Shown: positions 25,709-35,268, numbered from the stretch's first letter. The stretch: DNA of 59,754 nt from Bacteroidales bacterium (GCA_030683155.1 JAUXMV010000102.1:1-59754); one strand, 5' to 3'. The notes: generated by a model from the sequence alone, not told the origin. Made by a program: numbers and translations.

Positions 25709-27241
25709 TTATAACTGATAATCAGGTCTTATTTTTTTCGCAATAATTTCATGCAGCATATTCACATCAATCCTTTCCTGCATCATGGTGTCACGGTCAC
25801 GGATTGTAACGGTGTTGTCTTCAATAGTCTGATGGTCCACGGTGAGACAGAATGGTGTTCCGATGGCATCCTGACGGCGATATCGCTTGCCGATGGAGTC
25901 TTTTTCCTCATACTGGCAGTTGAAATCAAATTTCAGGCTGTCCATAATCTGTCTTGCTTTTTCAGGAAGGCCATCTTTTGCTACCAAAGGCAATATGGCG
26001 GCTTTTATTGGAGCCAAAACCGGAGGAAGCATCAACACAACGCGCTCAGATCCATCCTCTAATTTTTCTTCTTTGTATGAATTGCTGAGCATCGCCAAAA
26101 ACATTCGGTCTAATCCGATAGAAGTTTCAACCACAAACGGCACATAGCTTTCATTCAACTCGGGATCGAAATACTGAAGTTTCTTGCCGGAATATTTCTG
26201 GTGCGCTCCCAAATCGAAATCTGTGCGGGAGTGAATGCCTTCAAGTTCTTTGAAACCAAAAGGAAATTCAAATTCGATATCAGCAGCAGCATTGGCATAA
26301 TGTGCAAGCTTTTCATGATCGTGAAAACGGTATTTAGAGGCAGGTATTCCAAGGGAGAGATGCCATTTCATACGTTCTTTTTTCCAATGTTCAAACCAGT
26401 TCAACTCGTCGCCGGGGCGAACAAAAAACTGCATCTCCATTTGTTCAAATTCACGCATACGGAAAATAAACTGCCTTGCTACGATCTCATTTCTGAACGC
26501 TTTGCCTGTTTGAGCAATCCCAAATGGAATTTTCATACGGCCGGTTTTCTGCACGTTGAGGTAATTAACAAAAATACCCTGTGCAGTTTCCGGGCGAAGG
26601 TAAACCTCACTTGCACCATCCGCTGTAGAACCCATCTGGGTCGAAAACATAAGGTTGAATTGCCGCACTTCGGTCCAGTTGCGTGTGCCGGAAATAGGGC
26701 AAACAATGGCAAGATCTTCGATAAGTTGCTTGAAAGCAGCCATGTCAGCGCTTTCCATTGCACCATAAAGTCTCTTTTTTATTTCTTCTGTTTGGGTTGC
26801 ATATTCGACCACACGTGGGTTGGTTGTCAAAAACTGCTGCTCATCAAAAGTGTCCCCGAAACGTTTGCGTGCTTTTTCGACTTCCTTATTGATCTTATCT
26901 TCAATTTTTGCAAGATAATCCTCCACAAGTACATCAGCGCGATATCTTTTCTTCGAGTCTTTATTGTCGATCAGCGGGTCGCTGAAAGCATCAACATGGC
27001 CTGAAGCTTTCCAGGTTGTTGGATGCATAAAAATAGCAGCATCGATACCAACAATATTGTCGTGAAACTGAACCATGGCTTTCCACCAGTAACTGCGGAT
27101 ATTGTTTTTTAGTTCAACGCCGTTCTGTCCGTAATCATATACGGCACTCAGCCCTTCGTATATTTCACTCGATTGAAAAATAAACCCATACTCTTTGGCA
27201 TGGGATGTAATCTTTTTGAAAAAGTCTTCTTGTTTAATCAT
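25709..27241 (-). CDS. glyS: glycyl-tRNA synthetase, alpha2 type
   Basis: 510 residues from the ATG at 27241 (MIKQEDFFKKITSHAKEYGFI); a longer reading back to 27328 adds a segment that overlaps the rnc terminator region. Class II synthetase of the eukaryote/archaea-like alpha2 type used by Bacteroidota. Motif 1 region YDYGQNGVELKNNI, motif 2 FRNEIVARQFIFRMREFEQME and motif 3 ETSIGLDRMFLAML are visible, and the C-terminal anticodon-binding domain ends with TIRDRDTMMQERIDV. Length fits this type. Single gene, minus strand. Confidence 0.95.
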   Translation of the reverse strand: MIKQEDFFKKITSHAKEYGFIFQSSEIYEGLSAVYDYGQNGVELKNNIRSYWWKAMVQFHDNIVGIDAAIFMHPTTWKASGHVDAFSDPLIDNKDSKKRYRADVLVEDYLAKIEDKINKEVEKARKRFGDTFDEQQFLTTNPRVVEYATQTEEIKKRLYGAMESADMAAFKQLIEDLAIVCPISGTRNWTEVRQFNLMFSTQMGSTADGASEVYLRPETAQGIFVNYLNVQKTGRMKIPFGIAQTGKAFRNEIVARQFIFRMREFEQMEMQFFVRPGDELNWFEHWKKERMKWHLSLGIPASKYRFHDHEKLAHYANAAADIEFEFPFGFKELEGIHSRTDFDLGAHQKYSGKKLQYFDPELNESYVPFVVETSIGLDRMFLAMLSNSYKEEKLEDGSERVVLMLPPVLAPIKAAILPLVAKDGLPEKARQIMDSLKFDFNCQYEEKDSIGKRYRRQDAIGTPFCLTVDHQTIEDNTVTIRDRDTMMQERIDVNMLHEIIAKKIRPDYQL

Positions 27242-27307
27242 GGGCGCAAAAATAGAAAAATGATTTGAATGCTTTATACGTTTGATAAAAGTCCGTTTGA
27301 TTTGAAT

Positions 27308-27350
27308 AAAAAAACCTGCTAAAACCATCTTTTCAGATTTTGGCAGGATT
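27308..27350 (-). terminator. rho-independent terminator after rnc
   Basis: On the minus strand CCTGCCAAAA pairs with TTTTAGCAGG (one mismatch), followed by seven T. It lies 36 bp after the rnc stop and closes the acpP-fabF-rnc run. Confidence 0.8.
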
Positions 27351-27385
27351 TGCTTATCTGTGGTTAATGTGGGTTAAAAAACTCT

Positions 27386-28111
27386 TTATGATTCTACCTG
27401 AAGGCTTATCCAGGTTTTTTCGGCAGCAAGTTGTTCAGCTCCTTTGATAGAGTAGTCTTTTGCCTGCGACATCGCCTCACCATCGAGTCTTACTTCAATA
27501 AGATATTGTTTTTTGAAGCCTTCACCCAATTCGGCAGCTACTACAAACTCTATCTGACGCTTTTCCTTCTGACTCCATTCAAGCAGCTTGCTTTTGAAAT
27601 TGAAATCGTTTTTTTGGAGTAAATCAATATCCATGTGAATTTCGATAATCCGGCTGATGATAATCTTTCTTGTAAAACGAAAGCCCTTATCCAGATAAAT
27701 TGCACCGATAATCGCCTCAAAAGCATCGCCGTTGACTGAGCGGAACATGCTTTTATTTTCTCCGTTGAGATTAACAAGCATATCAAGTCCAAGCTTCTGA
27801 GATAGTTTGTTGAGTGAGCTTCGGCTCACAATCCTGGAACGCATCTCAGTAAGAAATCCCTCATTTTTGTAAGGGAATTTTTTGAAAAGATAATCTGCAA
27901 CAACTGCGCTCAATACAGCGTCACCAAGGTATTCGAGGCGTTCGTTACTCAGCTTGTAGCCATTAAGAATTTCATTTGCGGCAGATTTATGTCTGAAAGC
28001 AAGCTGATACAAAAAAACATTTCCGGGAAAGAACCCAAAAATATTTTTTATAGAATATGCAAGTTCTTTATCAGCTGAAAAAAATGCTTTGACTGAATCT
28101 AAAAGAAACAA
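27386..28111 (-). CDS. rnc: ribonuclease III
   Basis: 241 residues. Cleaves double-stranded RNA in rRNA and mRNA processing. The catalytic signature is SNERLEYLGDAVLSAVVADYL and a second acidic segment is GDAFEAIIGAIYLDKG (the Asp/Glu pair that binds Mg2+). The last 70 residues form the dsRNA-binding domain (FKSKLLEWSQKEKRQIEFVV ... SIKGAEQLAAEKTW). Located downstream of fabF and acpP, an order found throughout Bacteroidota. Followed by a terminator. Confidence 0.95.
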   Translation of the reverse strand: MFLLDSVKAFFSADKELAYSIKNIFGFFPGNVFLYQLAFRHKSAANEILNGYKLSNERLEYLGDAVLSAVVADYLFKKFPYKNEGFLTEMRSRIVSRSSLNKLSQKLGLDMLVNLNGENKSMFRSVNGDAFEAIIGAIYLDKGFRFTRKIIISRIIEIHMDIDLLQKNDFNFKSKLLEWSQKEKRQIEFVVAAELGEGFKKQYLIEVRLDGEAMSQAKDYSIKGAEQLAAEKTWISLQVES

Positions 28112-28207
28112 ATTTCTTTGTATTAAGGTTCCAATAGTAGCGCTTAAAACAGATGTTCGCAGTAATTATACATGCAGAGTACAAAATCAGAATAAGATAC
28201 TGATTTA

Positions 28208-29461
28208 TCAGGGAACAAATTTCTTTATGATAATGGAAGCGTTGTGACCACCGAACCCAAATGTGTTTGTAAGGGCTGCGTTTATCAGGCGTTTTTTGGC
28301 AGTTCCAAAAGTGAAATCCAGCCGATTATCAATTTCAGGATCATCTGTAAAGTGATTGATTGTAGGTGGCACGATATCATTTTTCACCGCAAGCATAGTT
28401 GCAATGGCTTCAATTACACCTGCACCACCAAGCAAATGGCCGGTCATTGATTTGGTAGAATTGATGCTGATATTATAAGCATGTTCACCAAAGAGACTTA
28501 CAATTGCTTTAGGTTCAGCGATGTCGCCAAGCGGTGTCGAAGTTCCATGTGTATTAATGTGATGAATGTCTTCCAGGCTCATTCCGGCATCCTGAAGTGC
28601 GCGTTTCATACTTAATTGAGCGCCCAAACCTTCAGGATGAGGTGATGTCATATGGTTAGCATCGGCCGAAAGACCGCAACCGGCAATTTCAGCATAAATT
28701 TTTGCGCCTCTGCGCAGGGCGTGTTCAAGTTCTTCCAAAATAATTCCACCGCCACCTTCACCGATCACAAAACCATCACGATCTTTATCAAATGGTCGTG
28801 AACCGGTTGCCGGATCATCATTTCTGGTCGAAATGGCATGCATTGCATTGAAACCTCCAACGCCGGCCTGTGTCACAGCAGCTTCAGAGCCACCCGAAAC
28901 GAAGGCTACTGCTTTACCCAGACGGATATAATTGAAAGCATCTACCAGACTGTTTGCTGATGAAGCACAGGCAGAAACTGTTGCGAAATTCGGCCCTCTG
29001 AATCCATGTTTTATCGAGATATGGCCTGCAGTGATATCTGCAATCATTTTCGGGATAAAAAACGGATTGAAACGCGGCGTCCCATCTCCTGTTGCGAAGG
29101 CTGTAACCTCCTCTGAGAAAGTGATAAGTCCGCCAATACCGGAAGACCAGATTACGCCTACCTCATCGAGGTCAGTATTCCCATCGATCAGTCCGGAATC
29201 AACAATGGCTTCATCAGCCGCTATGAGTCCGAACTGAGCGAAGAGGTCATACTTTCTCACGTCTTTGCGATCAAAATAATCCTTGTAATCGTAATTTTTT
29301 ACTTCGCAGGCAAAGCGAGACTTAAACTTGGAGGCGTCAAAGCGGGTAATATCAGCAGCGCCATTTACGCCATTGAGAAGTCCCTCCCAATAAGAAGGAA
29401 CGTTATTACCAATAGGTGTTATAGCACCTAAACCTGTTACTACTACTCGTTTCAGCTCCAT
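28208..29461 (-). CDS. fabF: beta-ketoacyl-ACP synthase II
   Basis: 417 residues, usual length. Condenses malonyl-ACP with acyl-ACP in fatty acid elongation. The catalytic triad Cys-His-His is intact: ATVSACASSANSLVDAF (Cys), HHINTHGTSTPLGD (His) and NSTKSMTGHLLGGAG (His). GTITP-type N-terminus VVVTGLGAITPIGNN. It starts 11 bp after the acpP stop, so the two are cotranscribed; rnc follows after 96 bp. Confidence 0.97.
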   Translation of the reverse strand: MELKRVVVTGLGAITPIGNNVPSYWEGLLNGVNGAADITRFDASKFKSRFACEVKNYDYKDYFDRKDVRKYDLFAQFGLIAADEAIVDSGLIDGNTDLDEVGVIWSSGIGGLITFSEEVTAFATGDGTPRFNPFFIPKMIADITAGHISIKHGFRGPNFATVSACASSANSLVDAFNYIRLGKAVAFVSGGSEAAVTQAGVGGFNAMHAISTRNDDPATGSRPFDKDRDGFVIGEGGGGIILEELEHALRRGAKIYAEIAGCGLSADANHMTSPHPEGLGAQLSMKRALQDAGMSLEDIHHINTHGTSTPLGDIAEPKAIVSLFGEHAYNISINSTKSMTGHLLGGAGVIEAIATMLAVKNDIVPPTINHFTDDPEIDNRLDFTFGTAKKRLINAALTNTFGFGGHNASIIIKKFVP

Positions 29462-29472
29462 AAAAACAATTT

Positions 29473-29709
29473 TTAACCTTTTTTCTCTTCAATGTACCGG
29501 ATGGCATCACCTACTGTGGCAATTTTTTCGGCCTGATCGTCGGGAATGGCAATGTTGAATTCTTTTTCGAATTCCATGATCAGCTCAACAGTATCCAAGG
29601 AGTCAGCCCCCAGGTCATTGGTAAAGCTTGCTTCGTTGGTAACTTCGCCCGGCTCTACACCTAGCTTATCCACGATAATAGAAACGATTTTGTCTTTAAT
29701 TTCTGACAT
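29473..29709 (-). CDS. acpP: acyl carrier protein
   Basis: 78 residues, acidic, four helices. Carries growing acyl chains on phosphopantetheine attached to Ser37 in the motif [12 protein letters not shown]. Nothing unusual. First gene of acpP-fabF-rnc. The region upstream (29710-29862) has no gene and separates it from rsmI on the same strand. Confidence 0.97.
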   Translation of the reverse strand: MSEIKDKIVSIIVDKLGVEPGEVTNEASFTNDLGADSLDTVELIMEFEKEFNIAIPDDQAEKIATVGDAIRYIEEKKG

Positions 29710-29862
29710 AATTTTAATTGTTTTATGTTAAACAAGGGTGCAAAGTAAGTTAATTAGACCAAAAAAAACAACTTTATTTATTATAATTTTGATGCTCAAC
29801 ACTTCCGCAATCGTTTGAACTGCATTTAATGATTAAAGAATTATACAATTAATGTATATATT

Positions 29863-30561
29863 TCATTCTTCAGCTTCGGGATTTTGATTGTTTTTTCCTT
29901 CCACAACAATCACTATTTCACCTTTTATTTCTCTGGATTTAAAAATCTCCAGCAGTTCTCCCAAACTTCCACGAGCATTTTCTTCATGTATTTTTGTCAG
30001 CTCGCGTGCTACAGAAGCCTTCCTTTGGCTGCCAAGGATATCGGATAATTGTTCGAGTGTTTTCACAAGGCGATGGGGCGACTCATATAATATAATGGTA
30101 TATGGTTGGTCAAGCATGGCAAGAATACGCTTCTGCCGACCTTTTTTGTGCGGCAGGAAACCTTCAAAAACAAAACGATCTGCCGGAAGCCCTGAATTTA
30201 CCAGAGCAGGCACAAAAGCTGTTGCACCGGGCAGGCATTCAACTTCAATGCCAGCTGCAATGCAAGCGCGAACCAGTAAAAAACCGGGATCGGAAATTGC
30301 CGGTGTGCCTGCATCGGTGACTAGTGCCATTCGTTCACCCGAAAGCATGCGTTGTGTCAGTTGGTCAAGCATCCTGTGCTCATTGTGCTGGTGAAACGAT
30401 GCCATGGGTTTGCTTATGCCATAATATTTAAGGAGCAATCCTGTTTTTCGGGTGTCTTCTGCAACCACAAGATCCACTTCTTCCTTGAGAGTTCGCAAGG
30501 CACGAAGGGTGATGTCTTCGAGGTTTCCAATCGGTGTTGGCACAAGGGTCAGTTTCGACAT
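29863..30561 (-). CDS. rsmI: 16S rRNA (cytidine-1402 2'-O) methyltransferase
   Basis: 232 residues. SAM-dependent enzyme of the tetrapyrrole-methylase fold that 2'-O-methylates C1402 in the decoding centre. Visible: LVPTPIGNLEDITLRALRTL, VAEDTRKTGLLLKYY, LVTDAGTPAISDPGFLLVR (the SAM-binding region) and ILYESPHRL. It is somewhat shorter than the E. coli enzyme (286), lacking much of the C-terminal domain, which is common in Bacteroidota. It starts 3 bp after the 46-residue membrane-protein gene and closes that operon. Confidence 0.93.
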   Translation of the reverse strand: MSKLTLVPTPIGNLEDITLRALRTLKEEVDLVVAEDTRKTGLLLKYYGISKPMASFHQHNEHRMLDQLTQRMLSGERMALVTDAGTPAISDPGFLLVRACIAAGIEVECLPGATAFVPALVNSGLPADRFVFEGFLPHKKGRQKRILAMLDQPYTIILYESPHRLVKTLEQLSDILGSQRKASVARELTKIHEENARGSLGELLEIFKSREIKGEIVIVVEGKNNQNPEAEE

Positions 30562-30564
30562 CTT

Positions 30565-30705
30565 TTATTTCTTTTGTTGTTTGTTGAGTTTTTTTAGCCA
30601 GACTTCAAACTTATCTGCTCCGGTGCTCACAGAAGTATAGAAGGAAAGGATTGTAAAAATAATTACAATCAACGCAGTAAATATCACAAGGAGCACCTCA
30701 ATCAT
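30565..30705 (-). CDS. 46-residue single-span membrane protein
   Basis: MIEVLLVIFTALIVIIFTIL is the membrane span, followed by a short loop and a basic tail (WLKKLNKQQKK). Its ATG overlaps the stop of the M28 peptidase gene (ATGA), and rsmI begins 3 bp after its TAA. Tight packing on both sides, codon use and a plausible protein argue that it is a real gene although short. The topology is most likely N-out/C-in because the tail is basic. Function unknown; possibly a small regulator or accessory of the envelope peptidase. Confidence 0.7.
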   Translation of the reverse strand: MIEVLLVIFTALIVIIFTILSFYTSVSTGADKFEVWLKKLNKQQKK

Positions 30706-31994
30706 AGTTCTTTTTTGAAAAGAGGCATGTTTTTAAGTTCGTCAACAAAGCCTGTTACAATCCCAAAAAGTTGTTCGTAGGCGGTAAAGGGCAACTGACT
30801 GTGTGTGTCGTAGATATTATGGTAATGTTGATTTTCTTTGCCACGTGTAAATAAAAACACTGCCGGCACTCCTTTTTCATAAAAAGGGCAATGGTCGCTG
30901 TTGCACGATTCTCCGCCTGCGCGCAAATCAGGAAAAAATTTGTTTTTTATGTTGAGCACATCAAACAAGGCAAATGCCTCTGGAAAAACTTTTCCGTTTA
31001 CAACCGAAAGACCTTCACTACCCGTGCCAACCATATCAAAGTTGATCACAAATTTTGCCTTTTCAAGCGGAAAAGGTGGGTTTTCGGCAAAATGACGTGA
31101 TCCCAGCAATCCTGCTTCCTCGCCAGAAACCAAAACAAAAACCATGGTGTAATAGGCTTTCTCCTTGTTGTTGGCATAATATCGTGCCAGATCAAGCACT
31201 GCAGCTGAGCCGCTGGCATTGTCGCTTGCACCGGGAAAATACGTTTTTCGGCCCATGCGTCCAAGATGGTCATAATGTGCTACAAAAATCATAAAACTGT
31301 CAGGTTCAACACATCCTCTGATAAAACCCGAAAGATTGAATGCAGGTCTGTCGGGGATGAGCTGACTTTCAACATCCAAAGAAATTGTTTTGGTGTTTCG
31401 TGGCAGTTTATCTTTTTTTACTTTCAGTGCAGCATTTCCAGTTTCCAGTTGGCGCCTTGAAACATGCCACCACATATTCCCTTCCACGGTCTGAACCATT
31501 GCCGGAACCCCTTTTATGCCATTGCGGTATGCATTTCTGATGCCTTCAGGAACAACAAGCATTTTGTCCGCAAGTGCTGTTGTATCTGCAAAGCGATAAA
31601 CGGATCCGGGCTGTGTTAATGTGTCTGGAAGCCAGACAAGTTGAAATGATTGCTTCAGGCTGGCCATGGATGGACTCACAACATAATCTTCACCGGGAAC
31701 AAGACGATTTTTATCAACCATTACTTCCATTTTAGATGAAAAAGTGTTGATGGTGTAACTATATTCTTGCATGTAATCAGGCGAAAAAGCTTTTAAACCA
31801 GCTTTTTTCATTTCTTTCGACAAGTATTTAGCGGCAATATGGTCACCATTTTTATAGGACGCGCGTCCATGCATTTTTGGTGACGACAATTGTTTTACCA
31901 CTTTGTTTACGTAAGCACGATCTTGACCGGTTGCAGGTTTTAGTCCAAAAACAACGAAAAGTATGATGCAGATTGAGATATAAGTTTTTTTCAT
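30702..31994 (-). CDS. M28-family zinc aminopeptidase, exported
   Basis: 430 residues with a signal peptide (MKKTYISICIILFVVFGLKPATG). The cocatalytic two-zinc site is complete: FVAHYDHLG (His, Asp), PGASDNASGSAA (Asp, bridging), SGEEAGLLGS (Glu catalytic and Glu ligand), NFDMVGTG (Asp) and CNSDHCPFYEKG (His). A PA-like insert lies near residues 120-200. Members remove N-terminal residues from peptides in the periplasm or at the surface. Its ATG overlaps the previous stop by one base (TGATG), and the next ORF overlaps its own stop, so it belongs to a four-gene operon. Confidence 0.9.
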   Translation of the reverse strand: MKKTYISICIILFVVFGLKPATGQDRAYVNKVVKQLSSPKMHGRASYKNGDHIAAKYLSKEMKKAGLKAFSPDYMQEYSYTINTFSSKMEVMVDKNRLVPGEDYVVSPSMASLKQSFQLVWLPDTLTQPGSVYRFADTTALADKMLVVPEGIRNAYRNGIKGVPAMVQTVEGNMWWHVSRRQLETGNAALKVKKDKLPRNTKTISLDVESQLIPDRPAFNLSGFIRGCVEPDSFMIFVAHYDHLGRMGRKTYFPGASDNASGSAAVLDLARYYANNKEKAYYTMVFVLVSGEEAGLLGSRHFAENPPFPLEKAKFVINFDMVGTGSEGLSVVNGKVFPEAFALFDVLNIKNKFFPDLRAGGESCNSDHCPFYEKGVPAVFLFTRGKENQHYHNIYDTHSQLPFTAYEQLFGIVTGFVDELKNMPLFKKEL

Positions 31995-32842
31995 CAGGCT
32001 TCGAATTTTCTTTCAATTAATTGCATGAGTTTCTCTTTGGCAATTGATTCCTGTGGCCATTGGTACAGCACACTAAGCTCGATAAAATAGGTGCTGGCAC
32101 CATTAAAGCTTTGAAATCCATTTAATTCATCGATAGCATTGTTGTATTGGGTGATATTGCCTTCAAATAAGTCATTGATAAAAAGAAACTTTTCATTGAT
32201 GCCAATGGCCTGTCGCAGATCATTGATTTTTGACCTTTCGATGCGCGTTGCAATGCTATTATCTTTTTGAACCGAAAGCTTGTCAGCAATTCGTTCGGGC
32301 GCAGCTTCGCCAAAAAGATCAAGGGTTGAAACAGTTGCAGGTGATGATTTAGGTTTCTCAGGCTCTGCTGATCTTGATGATTGCATCGGTTGAAAGACAG
32401 GAGGTTTTTCAACGAAAACAACCTCCTCAGGCTGAGGTCTTTCTGGTATCGGTTGATCCCAAAGGTAATCAGCTTCCTGCACTTTTTCAAGTGGTTCAGG
32501 TACAATTGATTCTGCCGGTAAAGGCTGTTGCGGCTCTATTTCTTCTACTACCGGCACAAAAGGTTTTTGCTCTGCCTGCACCTCATCTATAACAGGAATT
32601 GTATTAACAACTGATTCAGGGGAGTATTTCCTGATTTTTTCTCCTTCTCTATTGGCTGAAATCTGTCCTGTTTCGAGTTGAAGGAGGTGTTCATAAATTT
32701 TTCTGGTTTGGGCCAGCATGATATCTACATCCAGCTGATGTAACTGTCCGCCTGCATTTCCGGCACGTTCGGCCTGTTCAAAAAGGGCTGCCGTTTCATT
32801 GCGGATTTTCCCAATTAAACTGATATTTCTGATTGTGTCCAT
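31994..32842 (-). CDS. hypothetical protein, Pro/Glu-rich middle
   Basis: 282 residues, no signal peptide or membrane segment. The N-terminal 80 residues look helical (IRNETAALFEQAERAGNAG). The middle (about 80-180) is disordered and rich in Pro, Glu, Gln and Val. The C-terminal 90 residues form a compact domain (KINDLRQAIGINEKFLFIND, TQYNNAIDELNGFQSF) that I recall as a conserved but uncharacterised Bacteroidota domain. It is the first gene of the operon with the M28 peptidase, the 46-residue protein and rsmI, and runs divergently from tdk (75 bp apart). Function unknown. Confidence 0.65.
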   Translation of the reverse strand: MDTIRNISLIGKIRNETAALFEQAERAGNAGGQLHQLDVDIMLAQTRKIYEHLLQLETGQISANREGEKIRKYSPESVVNTIPVIDEVQAEQKPFVPVVEEIEPQQPLPAESIVPEPLEKVQEADYLWDQPIPERPQPEEVVFVEKPPVFQPMQSSRSAEPEKPKSSPATVSTLDLFGEAAPERIADKLSVQKDNSIATRIERSKINDLRQAIGINEKFLFINDLFEGNITQYNNAIDELNGFQSFNGASTYFIELSVLYQWPQESIAKEKLMQLIERKFEA

Positions 32843-32870
32843 TTTTAGTTCAATCTTTGTGATATTCCAT

Positions 32871-32878
32871 TATTTTTG
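32871..32878 (+). promoter_or_regulatory. -7 box TATTTTTG before tdk
   Basis: Fits TAnnTTTG, 39 bp before the tdk start, inside the divergent intergenic region. No well-spaced -33 box. Confidence 0.35.
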
Positions 32879-32917
32879 TAGCTTGTAAAATTAATAAGTT
32901 CGGCAATAACAACGCCC

Positions 32918-33526
32918 ATGTTTCTCGAAAAAGATACCAACACCAAAACCCGCACCGGATGGATTGAAGTCATCTGTGGTTCTATGTTTTCCGGAAAAAC
33001 AGAAGAGCTTATCCGTCGCCTGAACCGCGCCCGCATTGCGAAGCAAAAGGTTGAGATATTCAAACCTCAGATTGATAAACGTTACAGTGAAGAAGATGTT
33101 GTTTCGCACAATGCCAATTCCATTCGTTCTATCCCTGTTCAGAGCGCTTCGCAAATACTTTTTTATGCCAACGAATTTGATGTTATCGGCATAGATGAAG
33201 CACAGTTTTTTGATGATGAGCTGATGGCGGTCTGCAATAGTCTGGCTGATCAGGGTGTGCGTGTGATTGTTGCCGGCCTCGACATGGATTTTCAGGGAAA
33301 CCCTTTTGGCCCAATTCCACAAATACTTTCAGTGGCAGAATATGTAACCAAAGTTCACGCTATCTGCATGCGTTGCGGCAATCTGGCCAACTATTCCCAT
33401 CGCACCATTGCCGGCGATAAGCTGGTTATGCTGGGCGAAACGGATAGCTATGAACCCCTCTGCAGAGCTTGCTATAACATTTCGAAACTGCATGCTGAAA
33501 ACAACAGCTTATCGGCAACTGAATAA
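32918..33526 (+). CDS. tdk: thymidine kinase
   Basis: 202 residues, type II TK (short, zinc-containing). Phosphorylates thymidine for salvage. P-loop is [15 protein letters not shown]; the catalytic [10 protein letters not shown] is the Walker B-like region with the base Glu; [10 protein letters not shown] forms the lasso entrance. Four Cys of the zinc site are visible (CMRC and CRAC). Complete and normal. The start ATG at 32918 gives [21 protein letters not shown], a slightly long but plausible N-terminus. Confidence 0.96.
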   Translation: MFLEKDTNTKTRTGWIEVICGSMFSGKTEELIRRLNRARIAKQKVEIFKPQIDKRYSEEDVVSHNANSIRSIPVQSASQILFYANEFDVIGIDEAQFFDDELMAVCNSLADQGVRVIVAGLDMDFQGNPFGPIPQILSVAEYVTKVHAICMRCGNLANYSHRTIAGDKLVMLGETDSYEPLCRACYNISKLHAENNSLSATE

Positions 33527-33544
33527 GCCCTTTTAAATTTTTCC

Positions 33545-33552
33545 TAATTTTG
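33545..33552 (+). promoter_or_regulatory. -7 box TAATTTTG before cyclophilin gene
   Basis: Perfect TAnnTTTG, 26 bp before the cyclophilin start codon. Confidence 0.5.
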
Positions 33553-33578
33553 CAGCTAAATTTTTAAATACACATATT

Positions 33579-34202
33579 ATGAGAACGATTTTGCTTTCAC
33601 TATTCATTGCTTTCAGTTTGGGTCTTATGGCTCAGAAGGCTGAAACCATTGTGGTAATAAAAACAAGTTATGGCGACATCACAGCCAAATTGTATAACGA
33701 CACCCCAAAACACCGTGACAATTTTATTAAACTTGTGAAACAAGGCTGGTATGAAGATTCTCCTTTTCACCGCGTAATCAATAGCTTTATGATACAAGGT
33801 GGTGGAAACAAAGCCGGAAAAACCGATCCCGGTTATACCATCGATGCAGAGTTTAAACCTCATTACATTCACAAAAAAGGCGCACTTGCTGCCGCCAGAA
33901 TGGGCGATCAGGTAAATCCTGAGAAGAAATCTTCCGGCTCGCAGTTTTATATCGTTCATGGACAAAAATATGATGCCAACAATCTGACGATGATGGCACA
34001 GCGCTCAGGTTTCAATTATACCGAAGAACACAAAAAAGCCTATGCAAGCCTTGGCGGCACACCACATCTGGATGGCGCATACACCGTTTTTGGCGAAGTG
34101 ATCAGTGGTTTTGATGTAATCGACAAAATTGCTGCTGTTCGTACAGGTCAGGGAGACAAGCCACTGGCCGATGTGACAATGAAGATTGAAATTCTTGAGT
34201 AA
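33579..34202 (+). CDS. exported cyclophilin-type peptidyl-prolyl isomerase
   Basis: 207 residues with a signal peptide (MRTILLSLFIAFSLGLMAQ). Catalyses cis-trans isomerisation of prolines in the periplasm. Cyclophilin signatures: FHRVINSFMIQGG (catalytic Arg in FHRV), GSQFYIVHGQKYD, YTVFGEVISGFDVIDKI. A 20-residue extension (MMAQRSGFNYTEEHKKAYAS) after 'LT' is the common bacteroidal form. Own promoter; pheS starts 49 bp later on the same strand. Confidence 0.93.
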   Translation: MRTILLSLFIAFSLGLMAQKAETIVVIKTSYGDITAKLYNDTPKHRDNFIKLVKQGWYEDSPFHRVINSFMIQGGGNKAGKTDPGYTIDAEFKPHYIHKKGALAAARMGDQVNPEKKSSGSQFYIVHGQKYDANNLTMMAQRSGFNYTEEHKKAYASLGGTPHLDGAYTVFGEVISGFDVIDKIAAVRTGQGDKPLADVTMKIEILE

Positions 34203-34251
34203 CAAGCTTTCAGCCTGTTGTAAGAAGCAAAACCAATTATTATAATAATTC

Positions 34252-35268
34252 ATGAGAGAAAAAATTGCGGACTTGCTGGAGCAGATACAAAGCTTCGAAG
34301 CCGAAAGCAGAGAACATCTTGAAACATTCAGGATTCAATACCTGAGTAAAAAAGGACTTATACCGGCCTTGTTCAATGATTTTAAGCAAGTGGCTGCCGA
34401 AGAGCGCAAGGAGATGGGCATGCTGCTTAACAATCTGAAACAGAAAGCTCAGGAAATACTTGATCTGCAGCAAGAGCGCTTTGCAGCTGTAAAGGAAAAC
34501 AAAATCCAGATGGATACAAGTCTTCCTGCACCCGCTATCGGTGGAGGAAGGCACCCGATTTCCATTGTCCGCCGCGATCTGAACAGCATCTTTGAAAGAA
34601 TTGGGTTTAAAATTGCCGAAGGTCCGGAAATTGAAGATGACTTCCATAATTTCACCGCCCTCAACTTCCCCGAAGAACATCCGGCACGCGATATGCAAGA
34701 CACTTTTTTTATCCGCAAATCACCTGATATTGCATTGCGCACCCACACATCGAGTGTTCAGGTACGTGTGATGGAACAAGGCAAGCTGCCCATTCGTATC
34801 ATTGCTCCCGGACGTGTGTTCCGCAACGAAGCCATCTCAGCCAGAGCGCATTGCATCTTTCATCAGATCGAAGGCTTGTACATTGATAAAGATGTTTCTT
34901 TTGCCGATCTGAAACAAACACTGTTTTATTTTGCGCAGGAGTTTTTTGGTCCGGAAACAAAAATCCGTTTTCGTCCTTCATACTTTCCTTTCACTGAAAC
35001 TTCAGCAGAGATGGACGTTTCGTGCAATATTTGCGGTGGAAAAGGCTGCAACATCTGCAAATACAGTGGTTGGGTAGAAATTCTGGGCTGTGGCATGGTC
35101 GATCCGAATGTGCTCGAAGCCTGCGGTATTGACAGCAATGTATACAGCGGCTATGCTTTCGGAATGGGCATCGAACGCATTACAATGATGAAATATCAAA
35201 TCAATGATCTGCGGCTGTTTTTTGAAAACGACATGCGTTTCCTCAAGCAGTTTGAGACGCTTGTTTGA
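34252..35268 (+). CDS. pheS: phenylalanyl-tRNA synthetase alpha subunit
   Basis: 338 residues. Class II catalytic subunit of the alpha2-beta2 enzyme. N-terminal coiled coil (1-90), then HPISIVRRDLNSIFERIGF, DTFFIRKSPDIALRTHTSS, FRNEAISARAHCIFHQIEGL (motif 2), PSYFPFTETSAEMDV and GFGMGIER-like FGMGIERITMMKY (motif 3). A Cys cluster CNICGGKGCNIC (about 260-272) is the bacterial zinc-type insertion. pheT is not in the window, as is usual when the two genes are separated in Bacteroidota. A terminator follows. Confidence 0.96.
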   Translation: MREKIADLLEQIQSFEAESREHLETFRIQYLSKKGLIPALFNDFKQVAAEERKEMGMLLNNLKQKAQEILDLQQERFAAVKENKIQMDTSLPAPAIGGGRHPISIVRRDLNSIFERIGFKIAEGPEIEDDFHNFTALNFPEEHPARDMQDTFFIRKSPDIALRTHTSSVQVRVMEQGKLPIRIIAPGRVFRNEAISARAHCIFHQIEGLYIDKDVSFADLKQTLFYFAQEFFGPETKIRFRPSYFPFTETSAEMDVSCNICGGKGCNICKYSGWVEILGCGMVDPNVLEACGIDSNVYSGYAFGMGIERITMMKYQINDLRLFFENDMRFLKQFETLV

